Assembly: GCA_030263395.1 (NCBI GenBank)
Contig: SZOW01000004.1
Location: 186,001 to 250,000, forward strand
Length of the DNA stretch: 64,000 bases
Direction: 5' to 3'
From: QUBU01 sp014337915
GTDB taxonomy: Bacteria; Pseudomonadota; Gammaproteobacteria; Steroidobacterales; GCA-2729495
In this document: piece after piece, positions 35,287-45,151 of the stretch
How the letters are laid out: every line of letters begins with the position of its first letter
Position numbering within the stretch: the stretch's first letter is position 1
Position numbers and translations under genes: made by a program
The notes under the pieces: model-generated
Database searches by the model: none
What the model was told of the DNA's origin: nothing
Seen by the model: the letters and a program-made list of their open reading frames with translations, nothing else

Positions 35287-36541
35287 GAGCCTGGTCATCC
35301 GCATGGGAGCTGGCGCTGGCGCCAGTGCCAGCTGGGTTGCCGTGGACGATACCGGCGCGATCCTCGGTGACGTCGGCACCGGTACACTTGCCGATGCAGC
35401 GCTGGCTGCAACGTCCAGGCAGGCCATCGTGCTCGTGCTTGCGCCCGCCCTGGAGGTGATGCGCGCCAGCGCCGATCTGCCATTGCGCAGTGGCCCGCGG
35501 TTGCTGCAGGCATTGCCCTTCGCACTGGAGGAGCAACTGGCCGAGGATGTCGATGCGCTGCATTTCGCGCCCGGCATCCGCGCCGACGACGGGCCGCTGC
35601 CCGTGGCAGTCGTGCGGCGCGTGCTCATCGAAGAGTGGATCGCACGCCTCGCTGCGGCCGGGATCCGGCCGGCACGCCTGTACTCGGAGGCAGACGCCGT
35701 CGGCAGCATGCCCAACACGATGACGCTGCTGGTGCAGGATGACATCGCGATCCTCTCGCCAGCCGATGGCCCGCCGGCTACCGTGGATGCCAGCGCAGCC
35801 GCCACGGTGCTCGAGTTGTGCATCGCGGGTGATGTCGAAGGCGAAACGGAACGTGACCCGATGCACGTGGTCATCTACGGCGATGAAACATCCCTGGCGG
35901 AGCTGGAGCCCAGGCTGGAGTCCCTGCGTCCTCGCCTGGCTTCGCTCGACCTGCGTGCGCTCGTCGATGGTCCCCTGCCCCGCCTCGCTGCACAGATCGT
36001 CACCAGCCCGGGCGTCAACCTGCTGCAGGGAGAATTCGCACCGCGGTCGAGCCTCAGGGCTTACTGGCCGGCGTGGCGCCTGGCAGCGGCACTGCTGCTG
36101 GCGCTGGTCGTGGCCATGCTCGGCACGCAGCTCGCCGAGGCCTATCGCAGCCGCCAGCAGCTCGCGGCCGTCCGGGCGGCCGTCGACCAGGCGTTCCACT
36201 ACGTCTTTCCGGATGCCGGGCCGGTCGTGGATGCGCGCGCCGAGCTGTCATCGCGCCTGCAGCGCCTTGGATCCCGGGGAGCGGGTGGCAACCATGAATT
36301 CCTCGATGTGCTGCGCGTCGTGGCCCAGGCGCTGGGCAGCAGTGGCGGCGCACGCATCGAGGCGGTGAGTTACCGCGCCGGCACCATGGAACTGCGCCTG
36401 CGGGCACCCTCCGTCGAGGTCCTCGATCGCATCCAGAACCAGATCGGCCAGACTGGCGGGCTCCAGGCGCAGATCCAGTCGGCAAACGCCTCGGGCAGTG
36501 AAGTCATCGGCCGGCTGCAGATCAGCCGGACGGGAGGCTGA
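35279..36541 (+). CDS. gspL: type II secretion inner-membrane platform protein GspL
   Basis: Bitopic protein, 420 residues, that links the GspE ATPase to the platform. Cytoplasmic actin-like domain up to about 250 (ending NLLQGEFAPR at 247-256), one membrane helix about 266-284, and a periplasmic ferredoxin-like domain. I chose GTG 35279, which overlaps the gspK stop by 8 bases; no ATG lies near the correct N-terminus. Confidence 0.9.
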   Translation: MSESLVIRMGAGAGASASWVAVDDTGAILGDVGTGTLADAALAATSRQAIVLVLAPALEVMRASADLPLRSGPRLLQALPFALEEQLAEDVDALHFAPGIRADDGPLPVAVVRRVLIEEWIARLAAAGIRPARLYSEADAVGSMPNTMTLLVQDDIAILSPADGPPATVDASAAATVLELCIAGDVEGETERDPMHVVIYGDETSLAELEPRLESLRPRLASLDLRALVDGPLPRLAAQIVTSPGVNLLQGEFAPRSSLRAYWPAWRLAAALLLALVVAMLGTQLAEAYRSRQQLAAVRAAVDQAFHYVFPDAGPVVDARAELSSRLQRLGSRGAGGNHEFLDVLRVVAQALGSSGGARIEAVSYRAGTMELRLRAPSVEVLDRIQNQIGQTGGLQAQIQSANASGSEVIGRLQISRTGG

Positions 36542-36544
36542 GTG

Positions 36545-37042
36545 ATGAGTCCCGCGGATCGCTTCGCCAGCCTCGCGCCCCGCGAACGCATGCTGATTCT
36601 CGCAGCGGCCGCACTGGGCCTGTTCGCGCTGGTGTTCGCCCTCGGGATCCGGCCACTGCTCAGCAGCCAGCGTCGGATGCAGGAGGACCTCAGCGAACAG
36701 CGTGCCGTGCTGGCGGACATCGAGCGGGTGGCCGCACGCTTCGGCCCCCAGCCGGGTGCCGGCAAGCAGGCCACAGCGCGTCCGGGGGAAGAGTCGCTGG
36801 TGCTGCTGGTGGATCGCAGCACAAGGGCCGCAGGCCTGGCCGCCTATCTCAAGCGCAACGAGCCCGAGGGCAATACTGGTATCCGCCTGCGCTTCGAGGA
36901 TGCGCCATTCGACGAACTCGTAGGCTGGCTCGCCCGCCTGCAGGCCGAGCAGGGCGTGGGTGTGGTGGCGGCCACGGCGGATCCGGGGCAGGAGCCTGGC
37001 CGCGTGACCGCGAACATCCAGCTGGCGCGATCGCTGCACTGA
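36545..37042 (+). CDS. gspM: type II secretion platform protein GspM
   Basis: Small bitopic partner of GspL, 165 residues: short cytoplasmic segment with LAPRERMLI, one helix about 16-38, then a periplasmic ferredoxin-like fold. ATG 36545 has GGAGG six bases upstream; a GTG at 36542 is the alternative. Overlaps gspN by one base. Confidence 0.9.
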   Translation: MSPADRFASLAPRERMLILAAAALGLFALVFALGIRPLLSSQRRMQEDLSEQRAVLADIERVAARFGPQPGAGKQATARPGEESLVLLVDRSTRAAGLAAYLKRNEPEGNTGIRLRFEDAPFDELVGWLARLQAEQGVGVVAATADPGQEPGRVTANIQLARSLH

Positions 37043-37815
37043 TGCGCCTGTCCCGCCATCACTGGCTGGTGATCGCCGGCGGACTGGCGTTCCTGCTGTT
37101 CCTGGTCGCCGGATTGCCGGCACGCGTGGCGCTGCGCTGGCTGGTGCCTGCTTCAGTACAGGTTTCCGACCTGTCGGGCACGCTGTGGCGCGGGTCCATG
37201 GCAACCGCGGTTGCAGGGCCAGTGCGGCTGGGTCCCCTGAGCTGGGAACTGTCGCCGCTGCCCCTCCTGGCCGGACGAATACACGCCGGCATCCATGGGC
37301 AGATCGGCACCGGCCAGGCCCGCGGCACGATTGACCTCCGCGGTGGCGGTCGATTTGCCTGCAGTGGCTGCAGCTACGAGGGACCTGCTGCAGGCCTGCG
37401 CAGTCTGGTGCCATCGCTGCGGGGGCTGTCGGGCCAGCTGCGCCTCGACATCACCCGCATCGAGGTCCGCGACCGCTGGCCGACGCACGCTATCGCCACG
37501 CTCGACTGGAATGGCGTACAGCTGCGAACGGCCGCCGCGCCGGCGCTTGCCGGTCTGCCCACGATCAACCTCAAGGCCAGCATTGCCGCAGACCCGGTGC
37601 CGGCGGATGGCCGGATCGAGGCCCTGCTCCAGGATGGCGGTGGACCGCTGCAGCTGGCCGGTCAGGTTGCCTTTACGCCACCGGGCAACTACCAGGTCAA
37701 TGCCCGGATCAAGGCGCAGCCCGATGCGCCGGCGCAGCTGGCCAGTGCGCTCGCAACCCTCGGTCCGCCGGGCCCGGATGGCAGCATTGACATCGGCATG
37801 TCCGGCAGTCTCTAG
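37042..37815 (+). CDS. gspN: type II secretion protein GspN
   Basis: Accessory T2SS protein, 257 residues: N-terminal membrane helix (about 8-27) and a periplasmic domain with SGTLWRGSM and PLSWELSPLPLL, the T2SSN signature. The reading frame ends at 37815 in a TAG that shares CTAG with the stop of the convergent AddA-like gene, so nothing downstream belongs to this operon. gspC, D, E and F are not in the window. Confidence 0.9.
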   Translation: MRLSRHHWLVIAGGLAFLLFLVAGLPARVALRWLVPASVQVSDLSGTLWRGSMATAVAGPVRLGPLSWELSPLPLLAGRIHAGIHGQIGTGQARGTIDLRGGGRFACSGCSYEGPAAGLRSLVPSLRGLSGQLRLDITRIEVRDRWPTHAIATLDWNGVQLRTAAAPALAGLPTINLKASIAADPVPADGRIEALLQDGGGPLQLAGQVAFTPPGNYQVNARIKAQPDAPAQLASALATLGPPGPDGSIDIGMSGSL

Positions 37816-40800
37816 GCCTGCCGCCCGGATTCGGCCACTACCTCGCGGAATATCCCGAGCAGCGGGTAATAAAGCGCCGTCCGTACCGGCTCGCCGGTCA
37901 GCGCTGCCAGCGCTTTCTGGTATCCCAGCAGCTGTTCACGATGGCGCCCAACCTCGACCTGGATGAAGGCCTCGAGGTCGCCACCCTGGTGCTGGCTGGT
38001 CTTGAAATCGATCACCCAGCGCGTCCCATCGGTGGCATCGCGGAATGTGCGATCAACCACCAGGTTACGGAAGCGGCCATCCTCGCAGACCGTCAGCGCC
38101 AGTTCGCTTGCGGCCTCGCCGTGTATCGAATCGAGCAACCAGCGGCCACGCGGATCACTCAACGTTCGTTCCAGCGCTTCGCTGACCCGGCTGGTGGCAG
38201 CATCGAGTTCCAGTGACGGTACGCCGAGATCGGACAGCATGCGGCGGACCAATGGTTGCCGCCCGCGCAGCCACTCCGGCGTGCAGGATGCCAGGCCTTC
38301 TTCGGCAATGACCTGCAACCAGCGGTGCACGACCGTGCCCACGTGCATGGCGAGGTGTCCGGCCCACTCGTACACCACGGGCTCCGCCATGGCCGGCTCC
38401 GGCCCTGCCGTCGACAGCGGCAATGGTGCCGGTGGCGCTGGCGCCTGCCAGTCCGCTGGCAGGCGCCGGATGATCGGCTGGGGTACCTGCGCTTCTGCTG
38501 CCTTGGCTCGCGCCTCCCGGCCTGTCTCCGCCACTTCGGCGTTGGCGCTGGCGGCAACAGCGGGCCAGAGCCGGGCCAGCAATGAACCGGCTCGCGGCTG
38601 GCGAACCTCGCCGCCATCTTCATGGGCTGCCAGCTGCCCCACGAGGTGCAGGCGCCGCCGGGCCCGGGTGCAGGCCACGTAGAGCAGTCGATCGAGTTCC
38701 AGCGCGCGCCTGCGTGCCTCGAGATCCCGCAGGCAGACGTAGACCGGATCGCGATCTTCGCCGGTTGCCGATATGGGTGCGAGGATCGGGGCCTTGTGGC
38801 CGTCCGCCATGGGCACATCCTGCCAGAGCATCAGCCGCGTGTCGTCGCCACGGCTCGCCCGGCCGAGGCCCGGCAGGATGACCGTGTCGAATTCGAGGCC
38901 CTTCGCCTTGTGGATCGTCATGATCTGCAGGCCGGCATCACCGCTGCCCAGCGAGCCCTTGCGCGCCCTTATCTGCCCGGCCAGCCATTCCAGGTCCAGG
39001 CTGTCGCCGGTCGCCTCGACATCGTCAAGCAGGCCGAGGAAGCTTGCCGCCGATTCCAGCTGGCTGGCCTCGGGGACTGTCGCCGGGCCGCCGAGCATCA
39101 GCCAGGCACCCTCGACCAGATCGCGAAGACCACGGCGCTCGCGCACGCTCTCGACGCGATCCAGCACCAGGCACAGGCGCCGCAGCGCTGCGGCGCCAGC
39201 GGGACTCAGGCGTCTAAGTCGCGCCTGGTCGTGCAGCAGATCCACGACGGCAGCGTCGTGGTCGTCACCGAGCAGGCAGTCGAGGTCAGCGAGCGACAGC
39301 CCGCACCAGGGTGCGCGCAACACCCCGATCCACGCCAGCCGGTCTGCGCGGTGGCTGAGGGCACGGGCCAGTGCCAGCAGGTCCAGGGCCACCGTGGAGT
39401 GTTCGAGAATCTCGATCTCGGGAGCTACAAACCCCATACCCGCAGCCCGCAGCGCTGCAATGATCGGGGTGGCATGGCCGCGGTTGCGGACCAGGATGCA
39501 GATGCGCTGCGAAGGATCCTCCTGTTGGGCCCTGGTCACGAGGTCGAGTACCAGCGCCGGTTCGGCGTCCCGGTCGTCGGCCGCAAGCCAGTGGCAGGCA
39601 ACTGCCTGCTGCTGCCTGCCGTCCCACTGCGGCCCTGCCCCGGGTGCGTGCATGCTCGGTGCGAACTGGACAGCACCCACCAGCGTATCGTCCGCGGTGG
39701 CGAAGGTGCGCGAAAACACGGAATTGCACCAGTCGACCAGCGCTGGCAGCGAGCGGAAATTGGTTCGCAGCTGCAGGAAGCCGGGGCGCAGGTCGCCAAT
39801 GCCCTGGTCACGCAACTGCGCGAACAGCCCGACATCTGCCTCACGGAACCCGTAGATCGACTGCATCGGATCACCAACGACGAACAGGCTGCGCCCGTCA
39901 CCCGGCGCCCAGCCGGCGGTCAGCCGCTCCAGCAGTGTGAACTGCGCGAGCGACGTGTCCTGGAATTCGTCGACCAGGATGTGCCGCAGGCGATGATCGA
40001 GGGCCAGTGCCAGGTCCGAGGGCGCGTCCGGCCCGCCGAGGGCCTCCAGGGCGGCAGCGGCGACTCCGGCAAAATCTGTAGCGCCATGCGCCGCGTGCAC
40101 CAGTTGTAGCTCCGCGGCAGCCAGGCGCAGGACGTTTAGCAGGGAACGCAGCGCCTCCCACTGCTGGTCCGTGTAGCCGGCTCCCGGCAGGCGCCGGACG
40201 GCGTCCAGGGCGGCCCGTAGGGACTCCAGCCCGGACAGATCGCCGAGCAGCCCCTCCATGAGGGCCTTTTCGGTGGTCTTCGGCGGAAACCCGTTCTTCC
40301 TGCTGACGGATCTGCGCCAGCATGAGTCCGTCTTGAGCAGCAAATCGGCCAGTGCCTTCCATGCGGGCCACTCGTCGGCGGTGGGCGCGGGCATCGCGGT
40401 GCGTCCCAACCAGGGTGCCAACGCCGCCCCGTCGCCGCTTTCCGCCAGCACACCGGCCGCATAGGGCAGGAGGCCAACGATTTCCGCAACGGCATCCGCC
40501 GGCAAGGCCGCCGCCACCGCCTCAATGCCGATGTCCGTCAGGTGGCGCAGCGGTGCTTCGACGATGCTGCGCTCAGGACTGGAGTTGAGCGCATGCCGGA
40601 GCCACTGGTCACGCCGCTGCAGCATGGCCACGACCAGCTGCTGGAAGCGTGCGGCATTGTTGTCGAGGTGGCGCATCAGCGCGTCAACCTCGGCGCCGGC
40701 CGCGTCGTCGTCGGCCATGAGGCCGAGCGTCGCCAGAGCCGCTGCTGCGTAGAGCCTCTCGGGCGCCGGAGCAATGTCCTGCAGGGCGCTGGCGCCGCCG

Positions 40801-41204
40801 GCAATGGGACTCCGGCTGGCGATCGAGCGGTTCAGGGCATCGATCGTGCAGATGCGCAGACGGGCCGGATGGCGATGAAGCTGCCACTGCTGCCGCTGCT
40901 CATCACCGAGCACTTCGCGGGCGAGATCGTAGGCGCGACGCAGGTGCGGCGCTGCCGGTGGACGCTGGTGCTGCGCCTCGACCAGGGCGCTGATCACGCG
41001 GCTGCGCATCTCCCCTGCTGCCTTGTGCGTGAAGGTTACTGCCAGAACCTCTTCGGGTTCCGTGACCGTTGCCAGCAGGCTCAGGTAACGCTGGATCAGC
41101 AGTTCCGTCTTGCCGGAGCCCGCCGGCGCCTGCACGATGAAGGAACGCCCGGGGTCCAGTGCTGCATCCCGTTCCGCCTGGTCGGGTGGCCGGGTGCTGG
41201 TCAC
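37812..41204 (-). CDS. AddA-like UvrD/Rep-family helicase with PD-(D/E)XK nuclease domain
   Basis: Double-strand-break resection enzyme, 1130 residues. Helicase motifs: Walker A APAGSGKTELLIQR (GSGKT about 29-33), ILVDEFQDTS motif II, VVGDPMQSIYGFR motif III, motif V MTIHKAKGLEFDTVI, motif VI YVACTRARRRLHL. The C-terminal nuclease motif is VIDFKTS (1064-1070). GTG 41204 is selected because it has GAGGA upstream and overlaps the AddB-like stop as GTGA. Confidence 0.91.
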   Translation of the reverse strand: MTSTRPPDQAERDAALDPGRSFIVQAPAGSGKTELLIQRYLSLLATVTEPEEVLAVTFTHKAAGEMRSRVISALVEAQHQRPPAAPHLRRAYDLAREVLGDEQRQQWQLHRHPARLRICTIDALNRSIASRSPIAGGASALQDIAPAPERLYAAAALATLGLMADDDAAGAEVDALMRHLDNNAARFQQLVVAMLQRRDQWLRHALNSSPERSIVEAPLRHLTDIGIEAVAAALPADAVAEIVGLLPYAAGVLAESGDGAALAPWLGRTAMPAPTADEWPAWKALADLLLKTDSCWRRSVSRKNGFPPKTTEKALMEGLLGDLSGLESLRAALDAVRRLPGAGYTDQQWEALRSLLNVLRLAAAELQLVHAAHGATDFAGVAAAALEALGGPDAPSDLALALDHRLRHILVDEFQDTSLAQFTLLERLTAGWAPGDGRSLFVVGDPMQSIYGFREADVGLFAQLRDQGIGDLRPGFLQLRTNFRSLPALVDWCNSVFSRTFATADDTLVGAVQFAPSMHAPGAGPQWDGRQQQAVACHWLAADDRDAEPALVLDLVTRAQQEDPSQRICILVRNRGHATPIIAALRAAGMGFVAPEIEILEHSTVALDLLALARALSHRADRLAWIGVLRAPWCGLSLADLDCLLGDDHDAAVVDLLHDQARLRRLSPAGAAALRRLCLVLDRVESVRERRGLRDLVEGAWLMLGGPATVPEASQLESAASFLGLLDDVEATGDSLDLEWLAGQIRARKGSLGSGDAGLQIMTIHKAKGLEFDTVILPGLGRASRGDDTRLMLWQDVPMADGHKAPILAPISATGEDRDPVYVCLRDLEARRRALELDRLLYVACTRARRRLHLVGQLAAHEDGGEVRQPRAGSLLARLWPAVAASANAEVAETGREARAKAAEAQVPQPIIRRLPADWQAPAPPAPLPLSTAGPEPAMAEPVVYEWAGHLAMHVGTVVHRWLQVIAEEGLASCTPEWLRGRQPLVRRMLSDLGVPSLELDAATSRVSEALERTLSDPRGRWLLDSIHGEAASELALTVCEDGRFRNLVVDRTFRDATDGTRWVIDFKTSQHQGGDLEAFIQVEVGRHREQLLGYQKALAALTGEPVRTALYYPLLGIFREVVAESGRQA

Positions 41205-43864
41205 GACAGTTCCTCGTCCTGCACGCCACTGTCCTGCGGCCGGATCGCCATGGCCCACTCGCCTCGCGACATGTCCTGCGGCCGCCGCCCCAGGTCAAAG
41301 CAGCCAGCAAGGAACTCCGCGGCGAGCTGCTCGAGCGTCAGCTGCCAGCCCGCGCGCAGTTCGCCCCATCCGGCCAGTGCGCCCCTGGTGAAGCTGCTCA
41401 CCGCTTTGAACTTCGGGTCGCCCCAGTCCTCATCGGCCAGGCCATACCAGCCGACGTTCCCGGCCGCGAGCTGCACGAAAGCAATCGCATCCGCATCGGC
41501 CACCGTGGCGTAAAGGGGTAACTGCGGGGAGCGCGGCCGCGGCGGCAGCCAATCCGCAGCTGTCGGCAGCTGTGCGCCAGTCTTGTAATCGATGACGAGC
41601 AGGCGGCCATCCGGCATTTCGTCGATGCGATCGGGACGCAGCCTGAGCTGCAGCCTTGCCAGCGAGGGTGACCGGTCCGCGTCCGCCAGCCAGGCTTCGG
41701 TGTCGCGCACCCGGAATCCCTTGCGCTGTCGTTCGAGCTGCAGGAATCTGCCCACGAGGTCGAGCTGGCGCTCCCGCTCCCGGGCAGCGATCCGGCGCAG
41801 TAGCGGGTCCGCGACTCTCTGGAAGCCCGCCAGCGCATGGTCTGCCGCATCCGCGAGCAGCCGCCATTGCTCGTCCTTGCCTAGCGCCAGCAGCGCCTCA
41901 TGGCTGCGGACCTGGCTGAAAAAAGACGCCAGTATCTGGTGTGTGATGTTGCCGCGCGTGGCCGCGTCCAGCCCCGCGGCCGACACCGGCATTTCGCGGG
42001 CCCCCAGCCGGAATTCGACAAATGCCCGCGCCGGGCAGCACGCCTCCCGCTCCAGCAGTGCCACGCCACCCTTCATGCACCAGCCAGGAGCCACTGGCGG
42101 CGGCGGATCCGGATGCAGCCGCTCGAGTCGCGTACTGCCCAGCATGCGTTCGATCCAGAGAGGCTCGCGCCATGCCGGCAGGCCAGCCTGTGGCGCGGGA
42201 AGGCGTGTCAGCAAGGGACTGGGTGTCAGTGGTTCGTCGTCCCTGAATTCGGGTGAGCTGAAGACCACCGCGCCAGCGCTGGTTTCCAGCCAGCGCAGCA
42301 ACCGCTCGGCGCGCTCGCGCGCCAGCGCCGGGGTGCTGTCCGGCATGCGCTGTTCACGCTGCAGCTGTAGCGACAGCAGTGGATTGCTGCGCACGGCCGG
42401 CGGCCACGCCTCGCTGGTCATGCCGCAGACCCAGAGCGCGTCGAAACGCTGGCCGACCGCCTCCATCACGCCGAGGACCTGGATGACTGCCGGATCCCCG
42501 GCCGGCTGGAACAGCTGGGCCTGCGCGAGATCCGCAATGACGGCAACCGCTGCGGTGCGGTCCAGCGGATCCAGGATGGCATCGCAGCCACGCATCTGGT
42601 CCAGCAGCTCCTGCCAGGCCGTGGCTGCCTGGTACTCCTCGCTCGCCAGTGCCTGGTCGCCTGGCCAGCCGAGGGCCTCGAGCAGGCGGCGGAAGCACAT
42701 CGCCCAGCCGCTTGCCGACTGGCGTTGCGGCAGTCCTGCGACCACGGTGGCCAGCGCCGCGAGCCGCTGCGCAAACTGCGGAGCATCCGCGACACAGGCC
42801 TGCTGCAGTTCGAGGATGGAGAGGCTGCCGCCAGCACGGCGCCGCAGGGCAAGATCGGCCCGGGCCCTGCCGCTGGCTTCCTGCCGGTAGCCCGGCAGAT
42901 AGCGGCTCGCCAGCAGCTGGCCAGCAAGTGACCGGTCGATGCGGCCCGTGGTCGCCTCCAGTGCCCGCAGCGCAACATGTACCAGGCTGTTGCGCGCCAG
43001 CGGCTGGCCGTAGGAAAAGTTCACCGGCAGCGGCCGGTCGGGTTCCAGGCGCCATTCTGGCGCCAGCACGTCAAGCACGGCACGGCGCACCATGGCGATG
43101 CGGCCCGACAGCTCCGGCACGACGATGCAGATGGCTGCCTCTGCATCCTGTGCACGCAATTGCCGCGCCCAGCGGGCTGCCTCGGTGATTTCAGCCTGGG
43201 CATCCCTGCAGCGGAGCTGGCAGACATCCAGTGCGCCACGTGGCTGCGCGCTGTCTTCACTGATGACACAACCGCTGGCCGCAAGGCTGCGCAGGAGCGC
43301 ATCCTGCAGCGGCGTTCGGTCGACGAAGCCGGCAAGGTGCAGGCGACGGGGCGCATCGATGCTGCCCGCCTGCAGGTCGACCTGCAGGAGCGCACAGACT
43401 GCAGCCGCATCGGTCCAGCCCGCAGCCGCGCACTCTCCCTGGTATGCGGCGGCCCAGCCCGCAAAGGCCCGCGAGGACCCGCTGTCTGCGGTGGCCAGCA
43501 GTTCGGCCGTGCCGATGCGCCAGTCCTGTGCCAGCCGCCAGGCCTGGCCGGCCAGTTCGGCCACTGGGCCTGCAGCACCGGGCAGGAAGTCTCCGCCATC
43601 GCCAGCGACGAGGCCCTGCCACAGCAGCCGGGACTGGTGCCCTGTGAGCAGCATACGCTCGCCGGCCCGGCCACCACGGAGCACTGACCGGCCGTGCAGT
43701 GCTTCGATGAAGGCCCGCCAGCTGGACACCGCCGGCGTATGCCAGGCGCTGCGCCCGGCGGCGCGCTCGCGGCGATTCCAGGCGAGCGCGAGGCTGCGGG
43801 CCAGGCGGTCGTTCGCGGTCACCACCGTCCCGCCTTCGGCAAGGACCGCGAAGGCCTCCTTCAT
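41201..43864 (-). CDS. AddB-like helicase-fold / PD-(D/E)XK nuclease, proteobacterial DNA repair type
   Basis: Partner of the AddA-like protein, 887 residues, of the proteobacterial family annotated as probable DNA repair protein. The nuclease motif is LLVIDYKTGA (VIDYKTG 757-763) preceded by RPDRIDEMPDGR. EACCPARAFVEFRL matches the first conserved cysteine of an AddB iron-sulfur cluster, but the C-terminal triple-cysteine element is absent; the tail reads FLAGCFDLGRRPQDMSRGEW. The N-terminal part has a degenerate helicase-like fold. Starts 16 bases after the aminotransferase gene. Confidence 0.88.
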   Translation of the reverse strand: MKEAFAVLAEGGTVVTANDRLARSLALAWNRRERAAGRSAWHTPAVSSWRAFIEALHGRSVLRGGRAGERMLLTGHQSRLLWQGLVAGDGGDFLPGAAGPVAELAGQAWRLAQDWRIGTAELLATADSGSSRAFAGWAAAYQGECAAAGWTDAAAVCALLQVDLQAGSIDAPRRLHLAGFVDRTPLQDALLRSLAASGCVISEDSAQPRGALDVCQLRCRDAQAEITEAARWARQLRAQDAEAAICIVVPELSGRIAMVRRAVLDVLAPEWRLEPDRPLPVNFSYGQPLARNSLVHVALRALEATTGRIDRSLAGQLLASRYLPGYRQEASGRARADLALRRRAGGSLSILELQQACVADAPQFAQRLAALATVVAGLPQRQSASGWAMCFRRLLEALGWPGDQALASEEYQAATAWQELLDQMRGCDAILDPLDRTAAVAVIADLAQAQLFQPAGDPAVIQVLGVMEAVGQRFDALWVCGMTSEAWPPAVRSNPLLSLQLQREQRMPDSTPALARERAERLLRWLETSAGAVVFSSPEFRDDEPLTPSPLLTRLPAPQAGLPAWREPLWIERMLGSTRLERLHPDPPPPVAPGWCMKGGVALLEREACCPARAFVEFRLGAREMPVSAAGLDAATRGNITHQILASFFSQVRSHEALLALGKDEQWRLLADAADHALAGFQRVADPLLRRIAARERERQLDLVGRFLQLERQRKGFRVRDTEAWLADADRSPSLARLQLRLRPDRIDEMPDGRLLVIDYKTGAQLPTAADWLPPRPRSPQLPLYATVADADAIAFVQLAAGNVGWYGLADEDWGDPKFKAVSSFTRGALAGWGELRAGWQLTLEQLAAEFLAGCFDLGRRPQDMSRGEWAMAIRPQDSGVQDEELS

Positions 43865-43880
43865 CGGGAACGTGGCGGCA

Positions 43881-45137
43881 TCAGCCGCTGGTCTTCACCA
43901 CCGCGACCGGGCGTCTGGCGGCAAATCCATCCAGCACTTCCTCCATACGCCGGAACACCTCGGCGAGGGTCGCGGCATCCGGCAGGTTCGTCACCCTGAA
44001 GTGGTTGTTGTACGGTGTATTGAAGCTGGTGCCTGGCGCCACCAGCACATGCTTCTGCTCCAGCAGCTCCAGCGCGAACTCCTGGTCGTCGAAGTGCGGG
44101 ATCGCCCGCCGGTCGACACCGATGAAAGCGTACATGGCGCCCGCCGGCTTCACCATGGTCAGGTAGCGGCTCGCGGCCACGCCGTCGATGAGCGCCTGGC
44201 GCGATTCGAACAGGCGCCCGCCCGGTCGTACCAGCTCGCGGATGCTCTGGAAGCCGCCGAGCGCGGTCTGCACGGCCCACTGCCCCGGCACGTTGCTGCA
44301 CAGGCGCAGCGACGCCAGCAGGTCGAGGCCCTCGAGGTACGTCTGCGCCATGTCCGTCGGGCCGCTGAACGCCACCCAGCCGACGCGATAGCCGCAGGCC
44401 CGATAGATCTTCGACAGGCCGCTGAACGTCGCGCAGAGCGTTTCCCGGACGATGGTCGCCATGGGGATGAACTCGGCATCCTCATAGGTCATCTGGTCAT
44501 AGATCTCGTCGCTGAACACGATCAGCTTGTGCTTCTCGGCCAGCCGGGCAATGGCCTCGAGTGTCGCCCGCGAGTACACCGCGCCGGTCGGATTGTTGGG
44601 ATTGATCAGCACCAGTGCCCGGGTGCGCGGCGTCACCAGGCGCGACATGGCCTCGAGATCGGGCTGGAAGCCCTGGTCCGGCGGGCAGGGATAGTGAACG
44701 GCGCGGCCGCGGTTGAGCGTGACGCTCGCCGTCCACAGCGGGTAGTCCGGGCTGGGTACCAGCACCTCGTCACCGGGATCGAGCAGCGCGCGCAGCGTCA
44801 GGTCGATCAGCTCGCTGACGCCGTTGCCCATGAACACATGGTCGGCGGTCACGCCGGCCACGCCCCGCGCCTGCTGTTGCATGACGACCGCTTCGCGTGC
44901 CGGGAAGATGCCCTGCTGGTGGCAGTAGCCCTCGCTGGCCTGCAGATTCTCGATCATGGCCAGGCGCATGGTCTCCGGCGTGCGGAAGCCGAACGGCGCG
45001 GGATTGCCGATATTCAGCGCGATGATCTCGTAGCCACGCCGCTGCATCTCGTGGGCGCGCCGGGCGAGGCGGCCACGGATCTCGTAGCGGACACCCTGGA
45101 GGGAATCACTCGGCTTGATGCGGAACTCGCTGGTCAT
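43881..45137 (-). CDS. alaA: AlaA-type pyridoxal-phosphate aminotransferase
   Basis: Class I/II aminotransferase, 418 residues, resembling alanine transaminase AlaA. PLP lysine Lys243 in TFSGLSKIYRACGYRVGW; LINPNNPTGAVY (178-188) and SDEIYD (209-214) contact the cofactor. ATG 45137 gives the expected N-terminus; upstream in-frame codons overlap the preceding gene. Substrate assignment as glutamate-pyruvate is from family similarity only. Confidence 0.85.
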   Translation of the reverse strand: MTSEFRIKPSDSLQGVRYEIRGRLARRAHEMQRRGYEIIALNIGNPAPFGFRTPETMRLAMIENLQASEGYCHQQGIFPAREAVVMQQQARGVAGVTADHVFMGNGVSELIDLTLRALLDPGDEVLVPSPDYPLWTASVTLNRGRAVHYPCPPDQGFQPDLEAMSRLVTPRTRALVLINPNNPTGAVYSRATLEAIARLAEKHKLIVFSDEIYDQMTYEDAEFIPMATIVRETLCATFSGLSKIYRACGYRVGWVAFSGPTDMAQTYLEGLDLLASLRLCSNVPGQWAVQTALGGFQSIRELVRPGGRLFESRQALIDGVAASRYLTMVKPAGAMYAFIGVDRRAIPHFDDQEFALELLEQKHVLVAPGTSFNTPYNNHFRVTNLPDAATLAEVFRRMEEVLDGFAARRPVAVVKTSG

Positions 45138-45151
45138 GGTGTCACCTGCAC

